Part shown: positions 44,526-55,310 of the stretch, one piece after another
How positions within the stretch are numbered: position 1 is the first letter of the stretch
Layout: each line of letters opens with the position of its first letter
NCBI GenBank assembly: GCA_030526005.1
Contig: JAUNDP010000004.1
Location: 62,001-126,000 of the forward strand
DNA: 64,000 nucleotides
Source: Eubacteriales bacterium
GTDB taxonomy: Bacteria > Bacillota > Clostridia > Lachnospirales > Lachnospiraceae
Direction: 5' to 3'
The notes under the pieces: model-generated
The model's input: the letters and a program-made list of their open reading frames with translations, nothing else
What the model was told of the DNA's origin: nothing
Database searches by the model: none
Program-made: the position numbers and the translations under genes

Positions 44526-44571
44526 ATAAAAAAAGACCGGTTGCCATTTACCCTTTAAATAGCAACCGATC
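44526..44571 (-). terminator. Strong terminator of the candidate small RNA
   Basis: On the minus strand GATCGGTTGC pairs with GCAACCGGTC (44562-44571 and 44535-44544), with an inner ATTTA/TAAAT extension, followed by TTTTTTTATA. No protein gene of normal size ends just before it. Confidence 0.85.
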
Positions 44572-44816
44572 CTAATGCACTTCTACCATATAATACCTCT
44601 TTTTCTGTTTCAGTTTTTTTATCTGCCTGAATTGACTGATTTCAAAAATTTAAATTTTCTTTCTCAACTACAGATTCCTCATCTCTGTGAAAATTCAGGA
44701 ATTCCGATTTTTCTTCTGTTCTGAAACTTTTTTAAATCTTCCTTTCTTTTTGTATGATACAAAAAGAACTGTAACTTATGTTTTCGGTGGTTTGTACCTC
44801 TCTTTCTTTATTTGTA
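44535..44816 (-). ncRNA. Candidate small RNA transcription unit
   Basis: A perfect consensus promoter (44822-44850) faces a strong terminator (44526-44571) about 280 nt away with no credible protein gene in between. Inside is a perfect 12-bp dyad TTCTTTTTGTAT/ATACAAAAAGAA with a 1-nt centre (near 44740-44765), and two very short frames, a 15-codon one beginning MKLQIKKERYKPPKT and a 5-codon MVEVH preceded by AAAGAGG just before the terminator. It could be a regulatory RNA, or a leader with attenuator for the GNAT gene 250 nt further on. The rest of the 743-nt gap from the GNAT gene to gdhA is AT-rich with no other signal. Confidence 0.5.
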
Positions 44817-44821
44817 ACTTC

Positions 44822-44850
44822 ATTATAAATATATTTTTTTATTTTGTCAA
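44822..44850 (-). promoter_or_regulatory. Perfect consensus promoter of the candidate small RNA
   Basis: On the minus strand TTGACA (44845-44850), exactly 17 nt, then TATAAT (44822-44827). All twelve bases match the sigma-A consensus, within very AT-rich DNA. Confidence 0.8.
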
Positions 44851-44951
44851 GTTATTTTTTTATTTTTTATTAATTATCTGTTATTTTATCTGTTTTTATT
44901 TATTTTTACAATCTTATCGTTTTGTAAACATAAATTTATTGTTTTTTGTTT

Positions 44952-44984
44952 CAAAAAAAGACCAGACATATTTCCTGTCCGGTC
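44952..44984 (-). terminator. gdhA terminator
   Basis: GACC-a-GACA (44960-44968) pairs with TGTC-c-GGTC (44976-44984) around a 7-nt loop, 41 nt past the gdhA stop, and TTTTTTTG follows on the minus strand. Confidence 0.85.
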
Positions 44985-45025
44985 CCTTTCTTTTCTATAT
45001 CTTTTTATTTTATTGAGTTTTCTGA

Positions 45026-46405
<1,380 letters not shown>

Positions 46406-46455
46406 TTATTCGGCTATCATCTTGATTTCAAAAAGCAGATAGATGTTCCAAAATT

Positions 46456-46520
46456 CAAAAAAAGGCTTCAAAAAACTATTCAGCGGAATTCTGTTCCCCT
46501 AAATATTCTTTGACGCCTTT
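46456..46520 (-). terminator. Likely rnpB terminator
   Basis: AAAGGC-t-TCAAA (46461-46472) pairs with TTTGA-c-GCCTTT (46509-46520). On the minus strand the stem ends in GCCTTTTTTTGAATTTT. The loop is long (36 nt) but can fold further. It lies 67 nt past the RNase P RNA. Confidence 0.6.
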
Positions 46521-46586
46521 GTCTTTTTTATTATATTCGTTTTCTTTTTAATATGCAAGTATTTTTTTGCTTTCTTCCATTTTTTT

Positions 46587-46932
46587 GCATAAGCAGAACG
46601 ATAAGCCGGGTTATGTCGTGAATGATCATCTATCTAGACCTGCTGTCGCCAGCAGGTTCCAGCGACCTACCTAAAGCTGACGGGCCGCCATATGCTTTTT
46701 TTCGGTCTTGCTTCGGATGGGGTTTACATATGCCCTCTTTGTTGCCAAAAAGGCGGTAGTCTCTTACACTGCCCTTCCACCCTTACCAGCAAAGCTGGCG
46801 GTATATTTCTGTTGCACTGTCCTTGGAGTCGCCTCCACCAGACGTTATCTGGCATCCTGCCCTGTGAAGCCCGGACTTTCCTCGTATGACACCTTTCGTT
46901 TTGTCATCCGCGATCATTTATTCTACTTATGC
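46587..46932 (-). ncRNA. rnpB: RNase P RNA, catalytic subunit (class A type)
   Basis: On the minus strand the conserved core is evident: GAGGAAAGTCCGGGCTTCAC near the 5' end, AACAGAAATATACCGCC, GGTAAGGGTGGAA and the 3' AGATAGATGAT with CATAACCCGGCTTAT. The P1 helix pairs GCATAAGTAGAA (5' end, complement of 46921-46932) with TTCTGCTTATGC (3' end, complement of 46587-46598). The length of 346 nt suits the class. It processes tRNA 5' ends. Confidence 0.97.
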
Positions 46933-46940
46933 CGCATCAA

Positions 46941-46969
46941 ATTCTAACATGAAACTTTCTTCTTGTAAA
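46941..46969 (-). promoter_or_regulatory. rnpB promoter
   Basis: On the minus strand TTTACA (46964-46969), 17 nt and TAGAAT (46941-46946) place the start about 7 nt on, matching the inferred 5' end of the RNA. Confidence 0.8.
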
Positions 46970-46987
46970 TAGATTTTTCTCTGTTTT

Positions 46988-48652
46988 TTATACTTTAAAG
47001 CAACTTCCGCCGATAAATTCACGCAAAATGGAATTTTGCGGAACATTTTCTCCTGGAATCCCTACAAAGTAGTCTAAAAATTTCAGCAAACGCTTTGCCT
47101 CTTTGTATTCCGGTTCTTCTCTTGCAATTCCAAATAAAAGCGGCTCCGCATAAATTTTCAGCACTGCCAGCTCATAAATCAAAGCAGAGTTAAACATGAC
47201 ATCTGCCTCTTCCTGATAAGGGAAAATATAAGCCTCCTCTCCCCTTCCAACAGAAGGCCACATTGCAATCGTATTTTTTGCCGATGTTCCTCTTGTTCTT
47301 GCATCTCGAATGATTCTTCTCAAAAGCCGCCCGTCTGTGGTGGCAATTCGATTGTGTTCATCTACATTCAGCTGAGTCAATCCGCTGATATATATTTTAA
47401 ACTTCTCCTCTCTTGGCATACGGTAAGTCATTCTGTCATTCAAGCCATGTATTCCTTCGATTACAAGCACATCGTCTTTCCCCAAATGCAATGTATTTCC
47501 ACGGTATTCTCTCTTTCCAAGTTTAAAATTATAGTAAGGAAGTTCTACTTTTTCACCGGAAAGAAGGCGTGTCATATCCTCGTTAAACTGTTCAATATCT
47601 ATCGCTTCCAGACACTCAAAATTTTTATTTCCATAGATATCAAGAGGCGTTTTTTCGCGGTCTACAAAGTAATCGTCCATCGGAATCGGATGAGGGTTTA
47701 ATCCATGCGCTGCAAGCTGAATAGAGAGTCTGTGGGAAAATGTCGTTTTTCCAGAAGAGGAAGGACCAGCAATCAGTACGATCCTGGCTTTCTTCTTCGC
47801 AATCTGTTCTGCAATCTCTCCGATTCTTTTCTCCTGAAGCGCTTCCTGACATAAAATCAAATCATCCATATTTCCATTCACAACACGTTCATTCAGCGCC
47901 GCAACCGTCGGCACATTCAGCATTTCTCCCCATAAAAGGGTCTGCTTTTGAACCTGAAAAATCTTTTTTCGCGGCTGAAATTCCGGCATTTTCCTCGGAT
48001 TGCTCATCCATGGAAACAGCAGTACAAATCCCTCATCATACAAAACTAAATCAAAATATTGCAGATAAGAGGTATCCGGAGCCATATATCCATAAAAATA
48101 ATCTTCAAATCCTGCCAGATTATAGATATTGACTTTGGAAACTCTCCTGTAAGTCAGCAGTGCTTCCTTATCATACATTCCATATTCGTGAAACAGTTCA
48201 ATCGCCTTATAGGTATCTTCGCTTCTCTTCTGAATCGGAACTTTTTGTTCCACAAGCTCTCTCATATATGCTTTTACTTCTTTTAAAAGCTGTTCTGTCA
48301 GACATACCTTTCCTTTTAAAGTACAATAATATCCGCTGCCGACTGAAAAATGGATGCTGATCTTTTCAATATTGTCATGACCTGCAATATGGTCCATTGC
48401 CTTCAGCATCAAGAGCGTCACACTTCTTCTGTATGTGTCATATCCTACTTTCTCTGCCGTTGTTATAAATCGGATCTCACAGTCGTATTTTATCTTTTTA
48501 CACAGTTCAAACAAACGATTCCCCGATTCCGCCAGAATAATATCATTTTCTTTTGTGCCTGCAAAATCCTTTGCCACCTCTAAAAAAGTAGTTCCAAAAG
48601 GATATTTTCTTTTCTCTTCTCCAACTTGTACAGTAATCTGTTCCTGCCCCAT
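46988..48652 (-). CDS. Nucleoside (uridine) kinase fused to ThrRS-like N-terminal domains
   Basis: The 554-residue protein has a TGS-like start (ITVQVGEEKRKYPFGTTFLE, 6-25), a second threonyl-tRNA-synthetase-editing-like domain (about 70-180, including HFSVGSGYYC) and a C-terminal P-loop kinase (AGPSSSGKTTFSHRL, 295-309; DDYFVDREKTP; RRIIRDARTRG). It belongs to the Firmicutes and Thermotoga group annotated as uridine kinase. It closes the long comEA operon and lies just upstream of rnpB. The role of the ThrRS-like half is unknown. Confidence 0.85.
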   Translation of the reverse strand: MGQEQITVQVGEEKRKYPFGTTFLEVAKDFAGTKENDIILAESGNRLFELCKKIKYDCEIRFITTAEKVGYDTYRRSVTLLMLKAMDHIAGHDNIEKISIHFSVGSGYYCTLKGKVCLTEQLLKEVKAYMRELVEQKVPIQKRSEDTYKAIELFHEYGMYDKEALLTYRRVSKVNIYNLAGFEDYFYGYMAPDTSYLQYFDLVLYDEGFVLLFPWMSNPRKMPEFQPRKKIFQVQKQTLLWGEMLNVPTVAALNERVVNGNMDDLILCQEALQEKRIGEIAEQIAKKKARIVLIAGPSSSGKTTFSHRLSIQLAAHGLNPHPIPMDDYFVDREKTPLDIYGNKNFECLEAIDIEQFNEDMTRLLSGEKVELPYYNFKLGKREYRGNTLHLGKDDVLVIEGIHGLNDRMTYRMPREEKFKIYISGLTQLNVDEHNRIATTDGRLLRRIIRDARTRGTSAKNTIAMWPSVGRGEEAYIFPYQEEADVMFNSALIYELAVLKIYAEPLLFGIAREEPEYKEAKRLLKFLDYFVGIPGENVPQNSILREFIGGSCFKV

Positions 48653-48667
48653 AAAGCTCCTCCTGTT

Positions 48668-49456
48668 TTAGATCATCCAAAACGGCAGGCAAAATGCCTC
48701 CCGTTCTATTTTCAGATCTGGAAATTCTTTTTCCAGTTCCTGTTTTACCTGATCCATAAAAATGTGTTCTGTTCCATAGTGTCCCGCATCAATCACACCC
48801 ATTCCCTGGGCTGCGGCATCAATTCCAGCATGATGATCTATATCGCCTGTAATCATCACATCCGCATGCGCTTTCAACGCGTCTGAAAGCATACTCTTTC
48901 CTGAACCCGGCAGAATTGCCACTTTTTTTATTTTTTTCTTTTCATCCCCAAATACTTTTACTTCTCTTAAAGAAAATGATTTTTTCACAAGATCTGCGCA
49001 TTCTTTTAATGTCATCTCACAGGGAAGTTCTCCTATTCTGCCATATCCCTCCTGTGCACCTGTCTGCGGATCTGTATGAGAAGCGCTCAGCACACAAGGC
49101 GATTGCAGCCCCAGACACGCAGCAGCTGTATCTGCCATCTGGGCAACATCATAATTTGTGTGCGCCGCATAATAGCAGATATCTTCTTTAATCAGCTTTA
49201 TAACTCTTCTTCCAATAAAGTGATCTGCTGTCACGGATTTCAGACCGGAGAAAATCATCGGATGATGTGTAATCAAAAGATCCGCTCCTGCCTGCACCGC
49301 ATGATCAATCACTTCATCTGTCGCATCCAGAGCCAGATAAACCGTGTTTACCTCCTTTTCCAGATCCCCTGTCTGAAGTCCTGGATTATCCCAGGACGCA
49401 GCAAAATACAGAGGATACAGCTGTTCTAATTTTTCTATTATTTCTTTGCATTTCAT
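48668..49456 (-). CDS. Nif3-like dinuclear metal centre protein
   Basis: The 262-residue protein has the metal-ligand motifs of the NIF3/YqfO family: WDNPGLQTGD near the start, LITHHPMIF, AHTNYD and the C-terminal GDIDHHAGIDAAAQGMGVIDAGHYGTEHI. The family forms hexameric rings binding two metal ions; the biochemical role is uncertain, with GTP cyclohydrolase-like and RNA-related ideas proposed. It lies 51 nt after trmK, the usual pair. Confidence 0.93.
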   Translation of the reverse strand: MKCKEIIEKLEQLYPLYFAASWDNPGLQTGDLEKEVNTVYLALDATDEVIDHAVQAGADLLITHHPMIFSGLKSVTADHFIGRRVIKLIKEDICYYAAHTNYDVAQMADTAAACLGLQSPCVLSASHTDPQTGAQEGYGRIGELPCEMTLKECADLVKKSFSLREVKVFGDEKKKIKKVAILPGSGKSMLSDALKAHADVMITGDIDHHAGIDAAAQGMGVIDAGHYGTEHIFMDQVKQELEKEFPDLKIEREAFCLPFWMI

Positions 49457-49507
49457 ATTTTTCTCCTTTGCATTCCATCACGCTCTGTCTTTTTTTATAC
49501 AGTCCCA

Positions 49508-50212
49508 TCAAGCTTCAACTGAAATCAATATGCGTTTTGCTTCCCGAATGCGTTCTAATTTTTCTGTGATTTCTTCTCTTCTTTTTTTTGTATTCGGATT
49601 TTCATTTTCTTCCAGTTTCTTCTCGACCGACTCATAGATCTGTTCTTCTCTTTCCAGAAAAGAAAAAAGACATGGTTCCTTTTTCTGAAGCAGATATTTT
49701 CCATACAGATATTCCGTCTGTGTCCATGGCTCCATCTGTCCGTGAATCACTCGCATCATCGGATAATATTTTCCATCTTCTTCTACCATATTTTCATCTG
49801 TAATCTGATATTCCTGTTCCTGCAAAAAACGACGCACAAGAGCAATCTCCGACTGTGGCTGCAAAATCAGCTCTTTTACCTCTTTTAAAACGTCTGCTCC
49901 TCTTTTTAAAATCTCAATCGTCAATAGGCCGCCCATTCCGGCGATCACAACGCTGTCCGCCTCTCCCACTTTCAGCTGTGCTACTCCGTCTGACAGTCTT
50001 GTCTCAATCTTTTCCTCCAGCATATGTTCTGCAATATGTGCTTTTGCACGCTTTAGAGGTCCCTCATTGATATCCATCGCAACTGCATGGTCTATGTTCC
50101 CCTGTTCCATCAAAAAGATGGGAATATACCCATGATCCGTCCCTACGTCTGCCAAACATCCTTTTTCTTTTACCATCGACGCTACCGCCGACAAGCGTTT
50201 TGATAACTGCAA
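49508..50212 (-). CDS. trmK: tRNA (adenine(22)-N1)-methyltransferase TrmK
   Basis: The 234-residue protein matches TrmK with the SAM loop CLADVGTDHGYIPIFLM (about 19-35), AMDINEGPLKRAK and VIAGMGGLLTIEIL. It methylates A22 of tRNA. The start is a TTG at 50212 with AGGAG 6 nt upstream. It directly follows dnaG; the sigma-A gene rpoD, often between them in Firmicutes, is absent. Confidence 0.93.
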   Translation of the reverse strand: MQLSKRLSAVASMVKEKGCLADVGTDHGYIPIFLMEQGNIDHAVAMDINEGPLKRAKAHIAEHMLEEKIETRLSDGVAQLKVGEADSVVIAGMGGLLTIEILKRGADVLKEVKELILQPQSEIALVRRFLQEQEYQITDENMVEEDGKYYPMMRVIHGQMEPWTQTEYLYGKYLLQKKEPCLFSFLEREEQIYESVEKKLEENENPNTKKRREEITEKLERIREAKRILISVEA

Positions 50213-50263
50213 ATTTTTCTCCTCTCTTCCTTGTGCCGTTCTTACTTTGTTCTTCTTTATTGT

Positions 50264-52030
50264 CTATGACAGAGAAATCGTCAGCTTTGCCAATTCCTGC
50301 ATTTTTCTTTTATTTTCAATCATTTTCTGAATTCCTGAAATATCGGTCGGATCAGAATGATTCATCTGATAAGAAATACTGTTTTCCATCACTTTCGCAA
50401 TCGTCTCTCTGACTGCCTTTTGCAGATCTTCCTTCGTGTCAACCGACACGGTTGTGTTAAACAGCTGAGCAACCTGCATTTGCTGTTCAGAATCTTCAAA
50501 ATGATTGATAATTTTTGCCGGATTTATCTCTCCGTTTCGCTGCTGTTCATATACCATTTCCGCAACCGTTCTGTACAGTTCTTCTGTAAAATCTTCTGGA
50601 GAGATGTATTTTTTTACTGTCTCAAACAATTTGGGATATTCAATCAGCCATGTCAGCAAGATTCTCTGTGATTTTTTCATTCCGTCTTCTTTTTCCGGAA
50701 GTTTCTTCTCTCTTCCTGTCAGCTGTATTTTTGGAATGTAACCCTTCATAGCCAGCTGATTCACCATTTTTCTCAAGTTTTCAAATCCGACATGGTAACG
50801 CACTGCCACTGCCTCGATATAGTTTTCCCTCTCCAGTTCCTGATCAAATTCAATCAGTTTTGCTGCCACTTCTCTGAAAAACAGCGTCTTGCTTTCCGGG
50901 TCTGTCATTTGATATTTCTGTTCCATCACGGAAAGTTCAAACAGAAAACTGTTTTCCGCCTGATCTATTCTCTCCTGAAACTTTTCTCCGCCTTCCGCTT
51001 TTATAAATTCATCCGGATCTTTATATGGATCCATATGAAGCACTTTCGCCGTGATCCCTGCTGCTTTTAAGATCGGAATTGCGCGCAGCGCTGCCTTTTT
51101 TCCTGCCTCATCGCTGTCATATGTCAGCACTACTTCCTCCGTATACCGTCTCAAAAGTCCTGCGTGCTGCGAGGTAAATGCCGTTCCAAGAGAAGCCACT
51201 GCATTTTTAAATCCTGCCTGATGCAGCGCAATTACATCCATGTACCCTTCACACAGCAGAAAATATTTTTTTCTGGATATGCGTGCTGCATTTAATCCAT
51301 AAAGGTTCCGACTTTTATCAAACACAATCGTTTCTGGGGAATTCAAATACTTTGGTTTTCCATCTCCCATCACTCTTCCGCCAAATCCAATAACTCTTCC
51401 ATTGACATCCTGAATCGGAAAAATCACACGGTTCCAAAACTTGTCATACATCCCGCGGCGCTCATCCACATTCATCAGTCCTGACTGCTTTAGCAGTTCA
51501 TCCGAGACTCCTTTTTTCTTAAAATAGCGATACAAGTCGTCGCTGTATGCCGTAGAAAATCCCAGTCCGAAATTTTTCATCGTCTCTTTTGTGATTCCTC
51601 TCTTTGAGAGATATTCCATCGCATGAGCCCCGTTTTCTGTCCGCAGCTGATAATAGAAATAGTTGGCTGCCTGCTTATTCAACTCCAGAATTTGCGTCTT
51701 TAAATCCTGCTCCTGGCGCGTCTGCGCTGTCATTTCCTGAGAAGGCAGTTCAATGCCGGCGCGATCTGCCAGAAATTTCATTGCCTCCGGAAACGTATAG
51801 TTTTCATACTGCATGATAAAAGTAAACACATTTCCGCCTGCTCCGCACCCAAAACAATAATACATTTGTTTGTCAGGACTGACAGAAAAAGACGGTGATT
51901 TTTCATTATGGAACGGACATAATCCAAAATAAGAATTTCCTTTTCTCTGCAGTTTTACATAACCTGAAATCACATCTACAATATCATTTCTAAGGCGTAC
52001 CTCTTCAATTAAATCTTCTGAATAATACAT
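50264..52030 (-). CDS. dnaG: DNA primase
   Basis: The 588-residue protein has the zinc site CPFHNEKSPSFSVSPDKQ...YYCFGCG (about 40-64), GFGGRVMGDGKPKYLNSPET (TOPRIM core), TYDSDEAGKKAA and a C-terminal helicase-interacting helical domain. It makes primers for DNA replication. It lies 9 nt after dgt. Confidence 0.97.
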   Translation of the reverse strand: MYYSEDLIEEVRLRNDIVDVISGYVKLQRKGNSYFGLCPFHNEKSPSFSVSPDKQMYYCFGCGAGGNVFTFIMQYENYTFPEAMKFLADRAGIELPSQEMTAQTRQEQDLKTQILELNKQAANYFYYQLRTENGAHAMEYLSKRGITKETMKNFGLGFSTAYSDDLYRYFKKKGVSDELLKQSGLMNVDERRGMYDKFWNRVIFPIQDVNGRVIGFGGRVMGDGKPKYLNSPETIVFDKSRNLYGLNAARISRKKYFLLCEGYMDVIALHQAGFKNAVASLGTAFTSQHAGLLRRYTEEVVLTYDSDEAGKKAALRAIPILKAAGITAKVLHMDPYKDPDEFIKAEGGEKFQERIDQAENSFLFELSVMEQKYQMTDPESKTLFFREVAAKLIEFDQELERENYIEAVAVRYHVGFENLRKMVNQLAMKGYIPKIQLTGREKKLPEKEDGMKKSQRILLTWLIEYPKLFETVKKYISPEDFTEELYRTVAEMVYEQQRNGEINPAKIINHFEDSEQQMQVAQLFNTTVSVDTKEDLQKAVRETIAKVMENSISYQMNHSDPTDISGIQKMIENKRKMQELAKLTISLS

Positions 52031-52039
52031 CTTTTTCCC

Positions 52040-53047
52040 CTATAGCTGCCAAAACTTCGGGATAAACAGTTCTGTAAACTTCTGTGTTGCATAAGAGTCT
52101 GTCATACCTGCAATATAATCACAGACGACCCGCTCTTTTGGCTGCCCTTTCTTATCCATCAGACTGCGATATTCCTGCGGCAAAAGGTCTGTGTGAATGA
52201 TATAATATTCATATAATGCCTGCACAAGTCCTATTGCCTTTTTCTCCTCTTTTTTTGTACATGGATCGTCATATACATGTTCAAACATAAACATTCTCAA
52301 ATCTTTCATGACAAGTGAAATCTCCGGAGACATCGCAATCTCATTTCGATCCATACTATTTATTATAATATCATGAATCAAAGTATTCAACCTTTCTCTT
52401 GTCGTGTTTCCCAAAACTTCTCTGTACGCCTTTGGTATCTCTTCCTCTGTTAGAATTTTTGCCCTCTTTGCATCGTCAATATCACTGTTTAAATATGCCA
52501 CTTTGTCTGAAATCCGCACAATTTTTCCCTCCAAAGTCGAAGGATTTCCTGTCGTTCTGTGATTTTTGATTCCATCTCGGACTTCCCATGTCAAATTTAA
52601 TCCTTCTCCTCCTTTTTCCAGCAGTTCCACAATTCGCACGCTCTGCTCATAATGTGCAAATCCGCACGGAGCGATTTCGTTTAAAGCATATTCACCGCAG
52701 TGGCCAAACGGCGTGTGCCCCAAGTCATGTCCCAGAGCAATCGCCTCAGCAAGATCGTCGTTTAAGCGCAGCGCCTTTGCAATCGTCCTTGCTGTCTGCG
52801 CCACTTCCAGAGTGTGCATCATTCTCGTTCTGTAGTGATCGCCTACAGGACTTAGGAACACCTGCGTCTTCTGTTTTAGTCTGCGAAATGCTTTGCTGTG
52901 CATGATTCGATCCCTGTCTCTTTGATATACCGGTCGAATGTCGCACGGTTTTTCCTCTCTTTCTCTGCCTCTCGAATTCTGGCTGAATGCTGCATATGGA
53001 CTGAAAAATTCTTTTTCTCTTTTTTCTGCCATTTCCCTGATATTCAT
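52040..53047 (-). CDS. dgt: Deoxyguanosinetriphosphate triphosphohydrolase-like HD protein
   Basis: The 335-residue protein has the HD-domain metal ligands R-MMHTLEV, ALGHDLGHTPFGHCGE and ISDKVAYLNSDIDD. Such proteins hydrolyse dNTPs to nucleosides and triphosphate and help control nucleotide pools. It lies between comEC and dnaG, 9 nt before dnaG, as in several clostridia. Confidence 0.93.
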   Translation of the reverse strand: MNIREMAEKREKEFFSPYAAFSQNSRGREREEKPCDIRPVYQRDRDRIMHSKAFRRLKQKTQVFLSPVGDHYRTRMMHTLEVAQTARTIAKALRLNDDLAEAIALGHDLGHTPFGHCGEYALNEIAPCGFAHYEQSVRIVELLEKGGEGLNLTWEVRDGIKNHRTTGNPSTLEGKIVRISDKVAYLNSDIDDAKRAKILTEEEIPKAYREVLGNTTRERLNTLIHDIIINSMDRNEIAMSPEISLVMKDLRMFMFEHVYDDPCTKKEEKKAIGLVQALYEYYIIHTDLLPQEYRSLMDKKGQPKERVVCDYIAGMTDSYATQKFTELFIPKFWQL

Positions 53048-53066
53048 ATACTTCTCCTTTTTTACT

Positions 53067-55310
53067 CTATCTTTTTCCTATCAATTTGAAAAATTTATTG
53101 CCATAGAAATGCCGCTTTTTTTCTTTCACTATATATTTTTTCCCATCTGTAATCACTTTTACTGCCCCGCTTTCCTTTGTCATTTTTATGACCGTTCCTG
53201 ACTTTTTCAGTCTGAAAAGTAGTTTTTCATGCGGATGACCATAACGATTTTTTTCTGCACATGAAATTACAGCCAGCTTTGGTTTTGTCTGTCTTAAGAA
53301 CTCTTCTGTTGTGGAAAACTCTGATCCGTGATGTGCCACTTTTAAAAAATCAATCTCTTTTAAAATTCCACTCTTAATCAATATTTCTTCTCCATCTCCT
53401 TCCAGATCTCCTGTCAAAAGAGCCGTAAAGTCTCCATATTTTACAGATAGAACCATAGAATCGCTGTTTTCTTCACCACTTAAACACTTTCTGTCCGGCG
53501 CCAGGCATACGATCTCCATTTCTTTTTCTGTTACTTTCTGCCCCTTCTCCATATAGTATATCTCAATTTTATTTTGTCTTGCCAATTTTTCTATCTGCTG
53601 ATACCATTCCGCTTTTTCTCTGCGATACGGAAGAAAAATTTTCTCTATCGTAATCCCCTCTGCATTTCTTCCATCCCATGTACATCGATAAGACTGTAAT
53701 ATTTCCAGCAAACCGCTGATGTGATCCAAATCGGCGTGAGAGAGAAACCACCCGTCAATTCTGGAGACCCCCTCAAATTTCAGATAAGATTCAATACAAA
53801 ATTCTCCTACGCCCGTCTGACTTGTGCTGCCTCCATCCATCATATAGCATCCATCTTTCCCATTTTGAATGCAAATTCCATCTCCCTGTCCTACATCCAG
53901 AACAGTGATAAAAAGCTTATCCGGCAATCTCTTTTCCATTATAAGGAACATAAAAAAAATTCCCACTATCCAGATCCATTTTTTCCATCTTTTTTTGGCA
54001 TACTGTGTCAGAAATATAAGAAATGCAAGCAGTACATAATATAAAATAATCTTTGTCTGATCTGGAGATCCTGCCCTCCACACTGCTCCCGGAATTTCTG
54101 CGGCAAATCCTGATAACTTTTCATAAACCATTAACAGATAGTGCGCTGGAGCCTGGAGAATAATTCCAATATTTGGAAAAAACAGCCCCGCAATCATTGC
54201 TGCTCCCCCTGATAAAAGCACGATCTGTACGGTTGGTATCACAAGAATATTCAGTAAAATGCCAAAAACAGACCATTCTGAAAAAAAGAACAAAGATATG
54301 GGCAGTGTAGCAATCGAGACGCTGACAGACGCACGGAAAATTTTTATTGCGGCGCGTTCTTTTTCTTTTTGAAATGCTTCTTCCATCTTTGGCAAGAGAA
54401 GTGTCAGACCAAGTACAGCGCCAAAAGAAAGCTGGAAACTTGCCTGATGCACAGATGCCGGATTGTATAACAGAACGATCAGTCCTGCAAAAGACAGAGA
54501 GGATAACACATCATACGTTCTCCCCAAAATCTGAGAACCGAGATAGATAAAAAACATCAACACAGCACGCATCGCAGACACGCTCATTCCTGTCATCACT
54601 CCATAACTTCCCATCACGACTGCTGACAGGAATCCTGAAGCCCCAAAAGACAACGCTCTCTTTCTCAAAAACTGATACAATAAAAGTCCCAGAAAAGAGA
54701 TATGCAGCCCCGAGATTGCCAGAATATGGGAGATTCCTCCTTTCTGATATAATTCTTTCTGCTCCTTTTTCAGATCTTCTTTCTCGCCTAAGAGCATCGC
54801 TTTCAAAATAGCGCTGTCTTCTTCACTGCTGATATTTTCAACGCTTTCTTTTAGCCTCTCTCTGATCTTGTCAAGAAAAGAAAGATATCTGTTTGCACTT
54901 TTTATTTCTTTTTCTACGACTCCATTCTGTAAAAACAGTCCTACTCCTTGTTGTTCATAGTAAGATCCTGGATCGAATCCACCCCAGTTTGACGCTTGCT
55001 CCATCTCCTGTACTGTTCCGGATGCAATGATTGTCATTCCCGTTGTCCATTTTTTCTTTTCTTTGATTGAAATTATTACATTTTTTGGAAATTTAAAATC
55101 ATGATTTGACTTTATTTTGACTTGATTCAGATATAATAGAATTGTTTTTTCTTTTGATTCCTGCCGGTAAATCTGCCCTTCCAGTTTTATGTCTGTACCT
55201 GCTTTTATCCAGGAAAACAGCGGATCATTTTCCATAGATCCACTGTTTCCTGTTATAAAAAGAAATACGATCCACAGCAGGAATGCCGTCCACAATGGAC
55301 GTTTATTCAT
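53067..55310 (-). CDS. comEC: ComEC/Rec2 DNA uptake channel
   Basis: The 747-residue protein has an N-terminal OB-like region, the central competence membrane domain (LKAMLLGEKEDLKKEQKELY, GGISHILAISGLHISFLGLL, about 10 helices) and a C-terminal metallo-beta-lactamase domain (GDGICIQNGKDGCYMMDGG, SHADLDHISG, VAHHGSEFSTTEEF) that probably degrades the non-transported strand. All domains look intact. It overlaps the GerMN gene by 8 nt. Confidence 0.96.
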   Translation of the reverse strand: MNKRPLWTAFLLWIVFLFITGNSGSMENDPLFSWIKAGTDIKLEGQIYRQESKEKTILLYLNQVKIKSNHDFKFPKNVIISIKEKKKWTTGMTIIASGTVQEMEQASNWGGFDPGSYYEQQGVGLFLQNGVVEKEIKSANRYLSFLDKIRERLKESVENISSEEDSAILKAMLLGEKEDLKKEQKELYQKGGISHILAISGLHISFLGLLLYQFLRKRALSFGASGFLSAVVMGSYGVMTGMSVSAMRAVLMFFIYLGSQILGRTYDVLSSLSFAGLIVLLYNPASVHQASFQLSFGAVLGLTLLLPKMEEAFQKEKERAAIKIFRASVSVSIATLPISLFFFSEWSVFGILLNILVIPTVQIVLLSGGAAMIAGLFFPNIGIILQAPAHYLLMVYEKLSGFAAEIPGAVWRAGSPDQTKIILYYVLLAFLIFLTQYAKKRWKKWIWIVGIFFMFLIMEKRLPDKLFITVLDVGQGDGICIQNGKDGCYMMDGGSTSQTGVGEFCIESYLKFEGVSRIDGWFLSHADLDHISGLLEILQSYRCTWDGRNAEGITIEKIFLPYRREKAEWYQQIEKLARQNKIEIYYMEKGQKVTEKEMEIVCLAPDRKCLSGEENSDSMVLSVKYGDFTALLTGDLEGDGEEILIKSGILKEIDFLKVAHHGSEFSTTEEFLRQTKPKLAVISCAEKNRYGHPHEKLLFRLKKSGTVIKMTKESGAVKVITDGKKYIVKEKKRHFYGNKFFKLIGKR

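Noticed and set aside
44687..45016. 109-codon Phe/Tyr-rich plus-strand frame
   Set aside because: It arises from T-rich DNA and crosses the consensus promoter and gdhA terminator of the other strand; no ribosome-binding site.
46692..46947. Two plus-strand frames of 65 and 79 codons
   Set aside because: They lie inside the RNase P RNA gene.
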